This document shows positions 40,846 through 56,830 of a stretch of DNA of 64,000 nucleotides, piece by piece (within the stretch, counting starts at the first letter, position 1; the number at the start of each line of letters is the position of its first letter). The notes beneath the pieces were generated by a model, which made no database searches, was not told where the DNA came from, and worked only from the letters and a program-made list of their open reading frames with translations. This DNA comes from Epiperipatus broadwayi (Eukaryota > Onychophora > Udeonychophora > Euonychophora > Peripatidae). The position numbers and the translations under genes were made by a program. Where the stretch lies: the NCBI GenBank assembly GCA_028023455.1, contig JAQFVV010000552.1:62001-126000 (forward strand). The letters run 5' to 3'.

Positions 40846-43800
40846 TTGTTATTTCTAATTTTGCCATTTAATTATGATCATTCATTATCACTGGGGCATA
40901 TTAGTGATTGGGTCACAATTTAGATATAATAACTTTTAAGTAAATAATTATACATTATAAAAAGATAAAATTTTATGTTGTGAGATTATTTATGATCATC
41001 ATAATCACTGTTAAATATTAATGGTTAATTTACATTTTAAATATAATAATGTTTTGGGTAAGTAATTATGGGTTTATGAAAATCTAAAGTAGTTGTTATG
41101 TGTTAATTGCAAAAGCTGTGGCTGGAATCATCATCAATATATCATTCTTGATTAGTAGACTAAATAAATGTATTTAATTGTCATATATAGATAATGGTCT
41201 TCACTATGTTTGTTTGTGAGCTATTAGCAAACACATTTATGCATCTATACATTTATGTACTTAAATTGAGCTGGTAAGACCTGTGAAAGTATTAATTGAG
41301 AATTTGTAACATTGGGATCTTAAAGTTTTATTGGCACAGTTAAAATATAAAAAAAAATTGTTTTCTATTCATCCAAGTACATGTGCTGTAATGATTGTAC
41401 CAAGTTGATTTGAACCAAGTTCACTATGAATAAATATATTATATAACTTTATCTATGTTTAGACATCCTCATGGTGACCAGATAAAACAGATTTACATAT
41501 GTAAACTGAATAACCAAAGTTTGATTTTCTTTTACAACTTATGATATTTAGTATTAATTTTTTGATATTTTTAAGTAGTTACAAATAGTACCAGTGCATG
41601 CAACTATGAACATGTTTTTTCTATAAGTGTGATTCACTTCATTGACTTCACTATCATTTTTGTTCAGTTATAATAACCAATATTTATTTATATAGTTACA
41701 ATGAACAGTATATTTTATTGGTTACACTGGCTTTCCAATGTTGTGTATACTCTAAATTTTAAAAAAAATTATGCCAGTGATTATTTCTTTTTAAATGAAA
41801 TGTTTTTTGTAGATAATAACTAATTGTGTTAGTTATAAAATAGTTGACTAAAATTGTGCATGATGCATTTGTGGCCACCATGAATACTTTGAATCTTAAG
41901 AGACTTGTATCTAATTCTTTCTTACTTATAAGTATTAATGGTTGCATATTTAATTATGGATAAAACTTTTATTATAGCATTAATCTATAGCTTAACTCAG
42001 TTGGAGGGTGTAAGGTCTCATGGTCATATAGAATGCAAATGGGATGAGAGAAACATTTAAAAATAGTAATTATATAATGTTATTTAGTTATTTAGTTATA
42101 CTATAGGTACTTACTTAAGATATCAAAAGAAAACAATTTATGGATTAAATCAAGAATAATGACATGTTCAATTCTTCTACCATCCAAGTATATGCTAGAT
42201 CAATCATGCCACTCATCTAATATGATTGGAAATAATTGTAACAATAATTATCCCATAGAGATTTGATTTAGACTGCACAGCCATACCAATGTTTATTTAA
42301 ATGATGAAAGAATCTCAGTGCTCTATTATGTGAATAATAAGTTAATCCTATTATAAGATGATTATTAAGTAATGAGGACCATTGTGAAACTGACAATTAT
42401 TATAATAAAATAAAGGATGGGCAATAATAAAGATAGGATGCATTTTTATCTCACATCACCATCTATTTTAAACAAGGTAAATTCTATGTCTTGACATTAT
42501 ACAATGTTTGGATCAATTAATTCAGTATTATTTAAATAAATTGCATATACTATTAAACTGATAAGTACTACAATTAGGTTATGTTGAACGTATGTGAGGG
42601 TAAATGGTCAATCGAATGTATATGATAAAATAATTAAGAGGGAATCTTACTTCAACAAACATTTATTACAAGACACATTCTTTTACAAACACATTGATGA
42701 TGATTTAACATTAATTTCACATTAACTACAAATTTGACTAAATAAGACTTAAATTACATAAATCCTATATACTTAATATTTGGAGGCTCATCATCTTCTC
42801 TGTTATTTCAATAATGTTTATAACTCTATCTCTTAAATTATTAACCATACAAAATAATTATATATTCGCATACCAATGTTTATATCATCTATTCCCATTC
42901 TGTGTTCTCAATGAACTAAGAAAACAGTATCAAATAATCAACCAATATCTTTGAAATTATTTCTGTATGCCTATAAATATATACTTATATAAAAATAAGT
43001 AATAATTTTATTAAAATTAGCATTAAATAAAGTAAAATTTTTGTAATCCAATATTACTTTCATACCGGGAGGGTGAATTGCCAGTAATAATAATAAATGA
43101 AATAATGATAATGTGAGTAATGTGGTTTGACAAGCTACTTAGAACATACAATTCCAGCAATGGACTTCTTCCATATCTTTAAATTTATATTATCTCCAAA
43201 CGTGGGCACATTTATAAATTCATAATCATAACACATTCATTGATTACATTTTCTATTGGTTTACTTGTGGAATTAATAAACTTCACAATACTGATGGTAC
43301 AATAAGCTAATCTTTAAATTATTAATCCAACTTCAAGTATATTACAGAAATCACTAAAACATTTATCTGAAATAACTAATGTATACTACATTATGGAATG
43401 AAGTGGGAGAGCAAAATGCTAACAAATAAATATTCATATATGGGCACGTGAGGGTTAACAAGACTTCAAACATCAATTTAATTCATCAACATAGTAACTA
43501 CCAACCTTTCTGACACAAATGGTACAGAACCCAGCCAATCAAACACAAATAAATGGGAGATCTACCACTTTACTTTAAGAATATAATCATCTCACCATAT
43601 ATTATCAAATAAGAAAATATACTACCACCCACGGCTCAATAGATAAATAAGTAAAATGAGCGTTACTCAATCCGAAAAACATGATCTTCCTTTTAATCAT
43701 CTCTTCACTCAAAAGGCATCTAACACATTTCATATAGGACAAATCCATAACAGACAAACTCTTAATTTTTTTTACAATCTTTAGCATAGGAAACAAATAA

Positions 43801-46029
43801 ACATAAATTTAACTCTTATAAAATAGCTTCTGATAGCGAACACACACACGAATATATGATCATGTATGAAATAGTTTTGAAATCACATCAGACAATAAAA
43901 TGTCATATTAGCATTAATTAAATTATAAATGAATCTAATATCTATGAAAGATTATGAACATCAAATTTCAAATTAGCATAAATACTGTCAAGTAAGTCTG
44001 ACCATTCGGAAATACTGGCGTTAATATTTTCATATATTTATTTATTATTACCAACTAATTAATAATGATAAAGCATTAAATTTGCATAAATAATATGAGC
44101 ACAGAAATATATAACATTTTCCATAATATAACAAAAAAATATTACCGGCTTGGTATAACTTATACCAAACTCTCCAGGACGTTCTAGAGGAGATTAGGCA
44201 AACAAATACATAATAGTAATAACTCAAACTAATATCAAACTAAACATAAAAAAATAAATAAATGCATACATCTATATATCTATTATATGCAATGAACGAA
44301 ATGCATATCAAACCTTCTGTCATTAAAATAATAGTTTTATTTTTATTTTTTTTAAGTTCATACTTGAAACTTTAAAAGCAAAAGGCAGGCATAGCTCACA
44401 ATGATAAGATGAATAAACAAACATTAAAACATATAAACATTTTTCCTGCAGGATAAACATGAATTTGCAAAATAGCAATAACCTCCAATATTCTTAGGGC
44501 TTTGTAATGGAAATTAAAAACAGCTTTTGCTCATATTTGAATCAATTTATTTTTTCATAAACTCTCCACAGTGCAGCAATATTATCCAAATAAATGTGTA
44601 TGATCCACGCTACTTTCAACTCTGTTCTGTCTAAAATTTCCAACATTTAATTAATTTAATGATGATTAAGATCAAGGTTATTTGTTCATCCATGCTTATG
44701 CACATTTCTGATAAATATATATTTAATATCTTTAAGTTAAGCATTCTATCACTTATTTATAAGTGTGAATGGTAAGGTAATTTAGTATACATAGCTATTC
44801 TAATAATTTAGATTATTAGAAGAAATAATTTCTCTGTTTCAGCTTTATTTTACACAATAAAAAAAAGAAAACTTATTAAATGAGAGTCAATAAGATATTT
44901 CATTACACAGTTCAACATAACTTTTCCAATTATTATTTGTATTGTTAATTTATGTACTTCCAGTGTCACACTATTCATTATAAGTAAATTACAGCAAAAT
45001 TGTATTAGCAATTTAATTTGTTTATATAATATCCAAGCATCTTAAATATAAGTAAATTCAAATTGTTAGTCAATAAAAGTTGGAGCCAGTGTACCTTTAA
45101 AAGTTTATCCTTTCATATTGTATAATTCTATCCTGTGTTCTTCACAATTATACATGTGTGTTTACACTTGAGAAGTATGAGATAAGTTTTTTAGTAAAAA
45201 GGAATAGTAGAGACTTCAATGAAAATATTAAGTTCACTTGTTTTATTATATTTCTTTTTTTAGAAAAAAATATTTCACCTTCTCTAAAACTTTTTCTGAA
45301 GACTTCTGTCTACTTAGCCACACGTCTTTTTTTTTTTTTGCTATAATGAGACCAACACTATGCAATAGTTTAATAATTGTAAAAAAAAATAGGAATAGAA
45401 TATTGAGGAAAAAAATATTAAATTACAAATACTAACTAATAATAATTAAAATAAATAATTTTTACATTTTCAAATGAAAAATATTATGCAATAAACAATT
45501 AATAAAAAATTATATTAACTAATAGTGTGTGTCTGTCCATTAATACAGAGGTCTATGAATGACTGAGCTATTAAAAATAACTATGACAAAATAAATAATG
45601 TTATTGCAAGATGGATATTCTGAGTGATAATTAGAAATATGAATGAGGTGTGAAGTGTGAGATAGTGTGAATGGGCATGCACCCACACATACCAGTTTGA
45701 TCAGGGAATGGCAATAAACAATAGATTAAAAAATTAATGAATAAGCCCTCATAAGTGCCTTACAGACAAACAATACTTATTCCCACTAGTCTAGCTTTCA
45801 TACCAACAACTCCTGATATAAACCATTCCCCTCTTCCACTATTATATATACATAAAAATATTAATCATTGGTATCCTCCAACTAACATTCTAAGTAATTT
45901 TCAACCAAATTATATATTCACAATTCATTTTTTTTCATTAGGTACTGCTGATCACTATTGGCACAATGTGAACTTCCCACATTCCTTCATGGTGCCAATC
46001 TGGAAGGTAACAATACGCACATTTATAAA
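40846..46029. other. 5.2 kb without a recognised gene or element
   Basis: Continuous AT-rich DNA. TTGGTATAACTTATACCAA near 44157 is a short palindrome. TTAACTCAGTTGG near 41993 resembles a tRNA A box but lacks a B box. No ORF has family features. Confidence 0.45.
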
Positions 46030-46290
46030 ATTAATCTAAATTTAAAATTCGACCAGACCAGCCAAGAAATAATAAAACAGAACCCAATGTTTAACTGCTA
46101 CAAGCAGACTTCTCAAGTGTAAAGAACTATAAAAACTACACCATATATATATTGTGCCCTTGTCTGTATATATATAGGTAGAGATTAAATTCAAAATTTT
46201 ACCAAAATCCTTACACAACCATGGTTTCATCTACTACAAATAGACCTTCTCAAGTGAAAATCAACCTAAAGGAAAACATATATATATACA
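46030..46290 (-). repeat. two tandem PLE lineage-II 3' tails
   Basis: 46035-46160 matches the 3' tail of the PLE at 55382-55515 (CTACAAGCAGACTTCTCAAGTG, then TAAAGAACTA). A second, more diverged copy follows at about 46185-46265 (CTACAAATAGACCTTCTCAAGTG, near 46233). Tandem ends are typical of PLEs. Confidence 0.65.
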
Positions 46291-46312
46291 AACAAACAAA
46301 CCTTCCCATAAT

Positions 46313-48022
46313 TCATTTCAAACTCCACCTTCCCTTAATATCAAAAGAAGCCTTCATAAGATTGATAGCCTCAGAATCAAGGAGTTTTATCATCAAAGTC
46401 TCCTTTATTCTTCTTTTTAACTCATTCTTTTCATAAAAAATAACCGAAGCATTGTCAAACAATATTCTATGACCTGTATTCAATTCATGAATATATAAAG
46501 CTGAGTTAAGATACCTATGTTTAACTCTACTTATATGAACCTTAACCCTTTCCCTAAGACTAAATTTACTCTGGCCTACATAAAATTTACCACAACTACA
46601 TGGAATTTTATAAACAATACCAGGAATAGACCTACTATCAATAGACTGTTTTGAACCATTAAGTAATGAATTCAAATCAGAACCTTTCCTCCATGCAACC
46701 TTCTTTCCACCTAACAAATGACTATTCCTATAAACCAAATTATAAATTGATGCTTTAAATGGTAAAGACATATAATCATCATCCTTACCAACAAAATTCT
46801 TATCATCCAAATCACGACTATAAACATTATTATTAAATACCACTTTTTTAATAAAATCATGACTATAACCCAATTCTACATATTCAGCAGCAAATTGACT
46901 TTTTTGAATATCAGCATCATTATTAAAATTATTAAGCCTTCTATTCCGACAACAAAAATTCATCAAAGACATTTTTTTATGTATAAAAGGCTGATAACTA
47001 TCAGGCCTAATCATATTTCTCAAATTTTTAGGTTTTATAAAATGACTACAAAACAAAACATCATTAACCTTCTCAACATTTAAATCTAAAAACTTTAATT
47101 TTACAAAATCAAAACCACCCCCCTCAATTGTAAACTTAATATTAGAATCAAAACCATTCAATCCACATAAAAACTCTTCTAATTTCTCTTTCTGAATAAC
47201 AAACAAACAATCATCAACATACCTAACAAATAATTTAATAGAACCTGAAAAGATATTAATAATACTACACTACAAATAATCAATATAGACAGCACACATC
47301 AATGGAGAAATGACATAACCAATAACCCAACCTTCTCTAATCTTATAAAACACATCATTAGACATAAAATACATTGAATCCTCTAACAGCAAAAGCAAAT
47401 CATGAAAACCTTAATCTTATCTGCAGAAAACATTCTATTTTTTTTAAAATTGAAAGAAAAACATCAATACTTTTTAATCTATTAACCGATTGGTACATAT
47501 TTTCAATGTCTAAACTACCAAAAACACAATCATCATCCAAAACAAAACCATTTATTTTCTTAAAAGCTTCAAAGGAAGAAGAAACACAAAATTGACCCAG
47601 TTTTATGTAATCCTTAAAATATCTTATAATAAATTTTGATATTTTATCAACAATTCCTCCTGTAAAATCAAAAATACATCTCAAAGGAAAATTATCTTTA
47701 TGAGACTTCAAATTAAAGAAAACCTTTGGAGCCACAAAATCACTAGGGTAACAATTTAAATAAGTAGCTCTATCAAAAATCTTTTTATTTTCCATAACTT
47801 TCATAATCTTAATTAATTTAGATTTTATTTTTTTACCAGGATCAGAATCTAAAATAGCATATTTTCCATTATTTAATTCTAAAGAAACCTTACTTTTAAA
47901 ATCAATATTATTTAACAATACAAACCGGCCACCTTTATCTTCTTTTAATAATATAACATCATTGGCTTTCAATCTTTTTTTAACAAAACTAATAACCTTA
48001 GGGGCAAAAACAATTTTTTTTT
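46313..48022 (-). pseudogene. Penelope-like element, lineage II, RT + GIY-YIG (best preserved)
   Basis: Read right to left. 48022-47400 encodes the RT fingers and palm A: IVFAPKVISFVKKRLKANDV, LLKEDKGGRFVLLN, then FGSLDIENMYQSV (motif A with its aspartate). A frameshift near 47400 and a TAG near 47270 break the middle. IREGWVIGYVISPLMCAVYI and RYVDDCLFVIQK (motif C) follow near 47330 and 47220-47190. 47206-46313 is open for 297 codons and ends with the endonuclease: GIVYKIPCSCGKFYVGQS, the arginine block SLRERVKVHISRVKHR, LNTGHRILF, and KNELKRRIKETL with the acidic residue. The reading is cut at 48022 by a TA run. PLE RTs copy RNA at a nicked target. Confidence 0.85.
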
Positions 48023-48074
48023 ATATATATATATAATAATTAATAAAGCAAGTCATTTTTGTATATATATATAT

Positions 48075-48205
48075 AATATTATCCATAAAACCATTTACTT
48101 TCCATCCAACCTTAATATTAAAAAAAAAAAAACACTTAAATAAGTTTATTTTTCAGGATAAGAAATTTTCAATAACAAATATTCCTTAATTCTTCTTTAT
48201 ATATA
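48075..48205 (-). pseudogene. PLE lineage-II 3' end fragment
   Basis: The plus sequence ATCCATAAAACCATTTACTTTCC and following matches 55535-55640, the end of the GIY-YIG reading (FNIKGGW-type C-terminus). It lies directly upstream of the 46313-48022 copy, as in a tandem PLE, separated by TA runs. Confidence 0.65.
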
Positions 48206-49998
48206 ACACATTTGTTCTTAAGCAGAACTTCCATAGTGAGCAGTCGGTTGAGAGTACCATGGTAAGCAATAAATAACAAAACATTAACACAAGTCTTATT
48301 CTAAATAAGCAGAAGTTTGGATTAATTTAAAAACAATAGGTTAAATGTGAGCATAATTGTTTGAAATTTTTTATTTAATAGCACATTATAGTAATTAAGC
48401 AAGTTTTTCATTGAATTTTGTTGGTTTATGGTTCCATTGGAAATAAAAAAAAAATATTTCTTTTCCTTTTACTTTTTAAAGAAGCACACATTTTAAAAGC
48501 AATCCTTAATTTTTTTCATTTACTTAGATATGTCATTTTTAGTAATGTTTCTTAAAACTATAATTATGTTTGACAGTTCACATTTTAAGACAACACATTT
48601 ATTAAATATTCATTGTTTTAATATTGCAAACTATATCTCTTCTATAAAACTTTTTTTAAATGCATTTAGTTCAACTTCCTCTAAGTATTTTCCTTTTCTT
48701 GGCAAAATATAAAGAAAGCTAAACATAACTTAAAATTTCTCCTGTATAAAAGATGGTAGGTTATTTGTTACTTGCAAATTTCATATGGAGTAAGTATTTC
48801 AAAATATTTGTTAAAGTTAATGTAAGTTTAATTTTAAACATTAATAACTGACAATAATAATTAATATATAACAGTTTATCTTAAATCGATTTTTTTTAAA
48901 AAAAAGGCTTTTCTTGTTTTTTAAGACTTTAATCTCTTTTCGTAAAGGTTAAGTACAATAGGAAGAGGTAAAATACTGTATTGTCCAGCAAGGTGTTATA
49001 AATTAATATAAAAGAAAATATCGCACAATTTCTTTCATAATTTCCTTCAAAGCATAATTGAATAAATCGAGTCATTATAAGCGGATTGTTCTTTTGAAGC
49101 ATGATATTAATAGTTAAAAAAATAGAGTCAAAATTGAATTCAGCAATAAAAATAAGAATACCTTATAAACTTGTCTAACAATGCTTTTCCAATCAACAAA
49201 TATATAAGACTTTAGTAAATTAGCACTTAGGTAATAATAAAAAATAAAAAAATTCTGTTATTTAAAGATGAGATTTTGCAGTGAATGAAGAAATAGAAGA
49301 ATCCACTGTATACTGACATTCTCTAATATTTATATCTCTCTTGACAGATCTCATCAATTAATCTCTGTCCATAAAAATAATGACGTCTATGTGAAAAACT
49401 TCCACAAATGATGACAAACTAATTAGCAAAATAATGTAATTTGTTCCACTTTTTTTAAAATTCACATGATCCTAATTCCCAACGTTGAAGACAATGTGAA
49501 CTGTATATTATTAATTATTATATTTAATAAATAAAATAAGATAATAAATATTTTATTCCCATTTTAAATCAAAATATCACCTACTCTTTAGGTTTATCAG
49601 AAATTCTTATTTAAAATTTTAACCCTTTCACTCCTGGGTTTAGCTAAGTATTTATTTTCAATGTTTAATGATTAAAATGAAATATATTGTTAATTAAAGC
49701 CAAGAAATCAAAAATATGCACAAGCACATGAATTTTCACTCACACATGTTTAGAGGAAATTGCATTTTTCTAAATTAAATTTAACCTGATAATTAACTGA
49801 TATTTCTTTAAACAATTGAATTTAGGTAATAAATTACTAATGCTTAATTAGAGATATCCTTTTTTTAAAAAAAAAAAAAACTTACCAAATAAAAGAACTT
49901 TACTAGATGATTAGTTACTATAAAGACAATTAAATAATCACATTTTAATAGTCATAAACTATCTGTTAATATTTTTAAACTTTAACTATAAAATTAAC
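48206..49998. other. 1.8 kb spacer, nothing recognised
   Basis: AT-rich DNA with homopolymer runs and no supported gene. Confidence 0.45.
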
Positions 49999-50018
49999 TC
50001 TGTATAACTTTCTTTTTT

Positions 50019-50055
<37 letters not shown>

Positions 50056-50080
50056 AAAAATATAGAAGAGTTATACAGAT
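49999..50080. repeat. imperfect TA-cored palindrome
   Basis: CTCTGTATAACTTTCTTTTTTC.. and ..GAAGAGTTATACAGAT are inverted around a TA run, with a few mismatches. Confidence 0.6.
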
Positions 50081-50388
50081 ATAATTTATATATTTATATA
50101 TATATATATATATATATAAATATTAACTTTTAACTGAAAGCATGCAACTATTATCACTAAAATTATATCTTTATAATAGATTTTATATTATTAAATATTA
50201 TTAATTTGATAGTTATAATGTACCAAATAAAGTAAAATATTAATGCATAATTGTTAGATAACCTAATGGACACAAGATAAAGTTATTATATTCTCTCTCT
50301 TTATTTATTATATATTTTTAAAAATAAAATAGCTTAAATTTTTAAGTTGAAGTATTCCATAAAGACAATGTGCAAAAGCATGGCATCG

Positions 50389-50493
<105 letters not shown>

Positions 50494-50519
50494 AGGACTT
50501 TCATTTTATTTCTTAATCT

Positions 50520-51581
50520 TCATTGGGCTGTACCTTTAGTATTCTCTTGCATGTCTTGTACCACACAATCCTGCTCTCTCCCATCTATGGTGTCTAGCCA
50601 GTGAGCTATTTGTTCAACTGATTTTACTCCCATCAGTATTAGCATCTGTGCAACATGGAAAGGCAAATTACCTTGGATAATTCTAATGATTCGATCCTCC
50701 AACATATTACATGCGCTTAAAGTCCATAGTCTTGCTATTTGTCTGCGGAAAAACTGTGCCAAATTTTCACCTAGACTATTTTTGTATTTCTCCTGCATGA
50801 CCTGATACATAACTGTTTCTTGATGCTCTACGCTCCAGAAATTGTTAACAATCATATCCTTATATTGATTGAAGGTTGGAGGATGATGAAACAAAGACTC
50901 CCACCAAGCTAATGCATCTCCATTAAGATGAGCACTGGCAACAAGCAATTTACTGATTTCATTTACTTTGTTTATCCGAAAGTAATTTTCCAGACTTCTT
51001 ATATGCTCCACTGGAGCCTCCCCCACTTTTCCTTCAAATGTACAGATTTTTAAAAATTGGTTAATATTTAATTGTGGCAGCTGATCACTTCCATTGGTCT
51101 TTTCTATACGACCATCCAGATGATCTCCACTATTTGCCATATGGTTGTCTTGTTCATTTTTAACATTTTCAACCATCCTATTTTGTTTGTACTCCATTTC
51201 TGTGTCCTGCTTTGTCTCCTCTGGCCCTGACTTAACTGACTGACTATCTCTTATATTTGCCTCTATCTCATTCTCCTTAGTTTGCTTAGATTTATCACAT
51301 TTCATTTCCCACTTTTGAAATCTTAAATCTATTTCTTGTACTAATTCGCTTCGCATTTCCTCTATTTTCTGAACGATATTTTCCTCTTGTTTAGCCCTCT
51401 CTGTTCTCCATCTTTCTACTTCTTTTGACATCTTAGCCATTTCCTTTTTCACAAGGTTTGCAAAATCTTTCATTATTTCCTTTAAGCATTCTTTTTCCTT
51501 TCCTAGTTCGTTTTTCTGACAGTCCACTTTCTGTTCTTCAGACAGGTTTACTAGCGTTTCACTGATTATTGCCTGTTCCAT
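50520..51581 (-). CDS. retrotransposon Gag polyprotein (intact ORF)
   Basis: 353 residues starting [17 protein letters not shown]. Residues 1-100 are charged, coiled-coil type ([20 protein letters not shown]). Residues 100-175 are a polar linker. Residues 180-345 match the retrotransposon Gag capsid fold: [20 protein letters not shown], then [33 protein letters not shown] and [17 protein letters not shown]. There is no zinc knuckle and no following pol; 30 bases after the stop the sequence enters (TA)n. Upstream lie a leader, a TGG PBS and a putative LTR, so it belongs to a Ty3/Gypsy-like element reduced to Gag. An intact frame in otherwise decayed DNA suggests relative youth or use in trans. 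Confidence 0.75.
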   Translation of the reverse strand: MEQAIISETLVNLSEEQKVDCQKNELGKEKECLKEIMKDFANLVKKEMAKMSKEVERWRTERAKQEENIVQKIEEMRSELVQEIDLRFQKWEMKCDKSKQTKENEIEANIRDSQSVKSGPEETKQDTEMEYKQNRMVENVKNEQDNHMANSGDHLDGRIEKTNGSDQLPQLNINQFLKICTFEGKVGEAPVEHIRSLENYFRINKVNEISKLLVASAHLNGDALAWWESLFHHPPTFNQYKDMIVNNFWSVEHQETVMYQVMQEKYKNSLGENLAQFFRRQIARLWTLSACNMLEDRIIRIIQGNLPFHVAQMLILMGVKSVEQIAHWLDTIDGREQDCVVQDMQENTKGTAQ

Positions 51582-52127
51582 TCTGATTTTCCCTGCTCTC
51601 GTAAGCTTTTACGGGTTTAGATTTACTGAACTTGAAAGTCAAGGTATTCTTACCTTTATACTAACGTTTATTAACTCAATTCCAGAAAAATATTTAATTT
51701 AATTTCGTATAGTAAATTCGCAGTACACCACGTCTTACGCTATGCCCTACTAATCACCCTTTCCTCCAAGCACATTCCCTGATTTCTAATGACAATTTAC
51801 TCAAGTGTGTGATAATATAACAAAAAATTTCAAATGCCCCGTTCTACTTATATGCCCTAATAAATGACAGAATTATTTATCTAACTTCTGTTAATAATTT
51901 ATTTCGTTCACGATAATAAATTTTTTCTCGAAAAAGAAAAAAAATCTTATAACTAAATAATCAAAACCATATATTTCAACCTTCTCTTACGCAATTATTA
52001 AAATCCTATCTCATTTACAATGTTCTTCTTTTAACTTAGCTGTCCTAAATTTGTTTTGAAACAACGAAAATATAGTATAGATTTCTACTAATACTATCTT
52101 TTTTCATCTTAACCTAGTTCGTCTTTA
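51582..52127 (-). other. leader between PBS and Gag
   Basis: About 545 bases of non-coding sequence upstream of the Gag start; no ORF seen. Confidence 0.5.
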
Positions 52128-52145
52128 CCACGATTGAGGTGCCAT
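52128..52145 (-). promoter_or_regulatory. putative primer-binding site
   Basis: The minus strand reads TGGCACCTCAATCGTGG five bases after the putative LTR end (..CCGGTACA). Position and TGG start parallel the first LTR element (TGGCGTGCC). Confidence 0.5.
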
Positions 52146-52150
52146 TTTTC

Positions 52151-54755
<2,605 letters not shown>

Positions 54756-54756
54756 G

Positions 54757-54796
54757 CATTGCAGGACTTTCAGTTAATTTCTTAATCTTATTCAAC
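54757..54796 (-). repeat. short copy of the Gag element's 3' tail
   Basis: GGACTTTCAGTTAATTTC and TTAATCTT match 50493-50520 (GGACTTTCATTTTATTTC, TTAATCTT). Both follow a TA run. This suggests that another element's internal 3' end once abutted the LTR at 52151-54626, i.e. a tandem or recombined arrangement. Confidence 0.45.
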
Positions 54797-55177
54797 TGAA
54801 AACCATTTAACCTTCATCATATTGTAGGCCAAGATTTAGGAATTTTAACATGTGCACATTACATTTTAATTTAAAATATCCACTTCTATTTAACAATATT
54901 GCTTATTTATTTATTTTTTCATTATGATTTCTTTTCTTATGAATAATCTTAAGATGTAAAGTCAAATGTTTTTCCATGATTAAAAAATTAAATGGAATTA
55001 TTAAATCATTACTTCTCTTATTTTTTATGCACTTAGTCTTGAGAAATTTTAAGACTATGAATTGGTATATATCAATATAAAACATTAAATAGTCATGGTA
55101 CTTGAATAGTAAATTTATTTCAAGAATTATATATATATATATATATATATGTTATAACAAAGATTTGCACGGGTTAA
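54797..55177. other. spacer, nothing recognised
   Basis: AT-rich DNA with a short TA run at 55129-55150. Confidence 0.45.
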
Positions 55178-55332
55178 ATATATAAAATACATATTTTGCG
55201 GGTTCATCCATGTTAAAAACTTTTAATATTAATATACTGACGTTTCGACTTGGTCACAGCTTGTGTGACCAAGTCGAACCGTCAGTATATTAATATTAAA
55301 AGTATTTAACATGGATGAACCCGCAAAAAATG

Positions 55333-55336
<4 letters not shown>
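55178..55336. repeat. palindrome of two PLE terminal repeats with hammerhead-type motif
   Basis: Nearly perfect inverted repeat: ACATATTTTGCGGGTTCATCC.. from 55187, centre about 55260, then the same sequence reversed to 55330. Each arm, read outward from the centre, has GAC-CAA-GTC, then CGAAACGTC (one arm CGAACCGTC), then AGTATATTAATATT. GAC/GUC hairpin, GAAA and the short palindrome ACGU followed by C are exactly the 3' half of a PLE hammerhead; CUGANGA is missing because the palindrome turns there. The arms match the terminal repeats of the 21-kb element. Confidence 0.72.

Positions 55337-55381
<45 letters not shown>
55336..55381. repeat. (TA)n microsatellite
   Basis: TA run between the palindrome and the 3' tail of the next PLE. 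Confidence 0.95.
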
Positions 55382-55384
<3 letters not shown>

Positions 55385-56600
55385 AATCAAAACTACCCCA
55401 AATCTAAAATTAAACCAGACCAGCATAAAAATAATATTAAAACACAACCTAAGGTTTCACTACTACAAGCAGACTTCTCAAGTGTAAAGAACTACAAAAA
55501 AACTACACAATATATATACTATTAAAAACTACCCACAAATCCATTCACTTCCCATCCACCCTTAATATTAAAAGAACTCTTAAATAAGTTCATTGCTTCA
55601 GAATAATAAATTTTCAATAATAAAGACTCTTTAATTCTTCTTTTGATTTCATTTCTCTCAAAGAAGAGAACCTCAGCTTCATCAAAATCAATATTGTGGC
55701 CTGTATCTTTTTCATGAACATACAAAGCAGAACTAAGATATCTATTTTTAACTCTACTTTTATGAACCTTTATTCTTTCATTTAAATTCAAACTACTCTG
55801 ACCTATGTAAACCTTCTTACAAAATAAACAAGGAATAAAATATACTACACCAGGAATAGTCTTTCTATCAAAAACTTCTTTTGTATTATTTAATAAATTA
55901 TTCAAGGTAACACCCCTTTTCCAAGCAATTTTCTTATTTCCAAACAATATACTATTTTTACACATAATTTTATAAGAAGACAATTTAAATGGCAAAGAAA
56001 TAAAATCATATTTTTCTTTCACCTTTACATCCTTACAAATATTACTATTAAATAAAATACTTTTAACAAATATATCAGAGTATCCAACACTCAAGTAATC
56101 TTCATAAAATTGATATTTCTGAAAAAAAGCTACCCCACTAGAATTATTTAATTTAATATCCCTATGACAATAATTCCGTAAAGCAGCTACTTTATGAGAT
56201 ACAGACTGATAGCTATCAGGTTTAATTATAAATCTTAATTCTTTACTTTTAACTGACTGCACAATAAACAATTAGTTTCTATATTTCTAATCACCAAAAG
56301 ATCTAAAAATTTTAACTTACCAAAATCTAACCCCCCTCCTTCTAACACAAATTTTATAGAAGGATCAAAACAATTAAACTCATTTACAAATGTACATTGG
56401 AAAAAGATCAAGGGAGCATTTGTTATTATATAAACGAGTGCAAAAATCAAGACAAGAGAATGTTACAAATGATGATATATCTCCAACAGTATTTTTTTCA
56501 TCACTAATGTAACACTGTACATATATGGATTTATAACTTTACCATTCTTACTTAATCGTATAAAATTACCTTTATAAGTGAAAGACATATAATATTAAAC
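55382..56600 (-). pseudogene. Penelope-like element, lineage II, RT end + GIY-YIG
   Basis: Positions 56271-55522 hold an open frame with the endonuclease: TIPGVVYFIPCLFCKKVYIG, QSSLNLNERIKVHKSRVKNR, KDTGHNIDFDEAEVLFFERN, EIKRRIKESLLLKI. 56450-56272 carries the RT end (EFNCFDPSIKFVLEGGGLDF) in another frame. 56600-56450 is a badly decayed RT middle (FTYKGNF..) with the YVDD box deleted. 55515-55382 is the non-coding 3' tail. About 90 per cent similar at protein level to the copy at 61657-62761 by eye. Confidence 0.82.
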
Positions 56601-56759
56601 GCAAAATTAAAGCAATCTTTATGCTTAATTAAAAAGTGAAAAGCAACAATTAATAAATAGACAGACAGCCAATATAAAAACTTAATGAATATATCAGGAA
56701 AATTGATCGTAAATGACAAAAACTGCATTAAATGTTTACATTTACAAGCAGTTATTCTA

Positions 56760-56830
56760 ATACAATTTGAGTCTAGTATAAGATCAAAACTACCCTAAAT
56801 CTAAAGTTGAACCAGTACCATCTATAAAAT
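56760..56830 (-). repeat. PLE lineage-II 3' tail fragment
   Basis: ATCAAAACTACCCTAAATCTAAAGTTGAACCAG near 56782 matches 55382-55420, the outermost 3' tail of the neighbouring PLE, again giving a tandem arrangement. Confidence 0.6.

Noticed and set aside
41980-42060. tRNA-like TTAACTCAGTTGG
   Set aside because: No B box or cloverleaf downstream; chance A-box match.
46355-47083. Plus-strand ORFs opposite the lineage-II PLE and opposite the gag-like ORF (15875-16746)
   Set aside because: They are antisense shadows of the coding strand.
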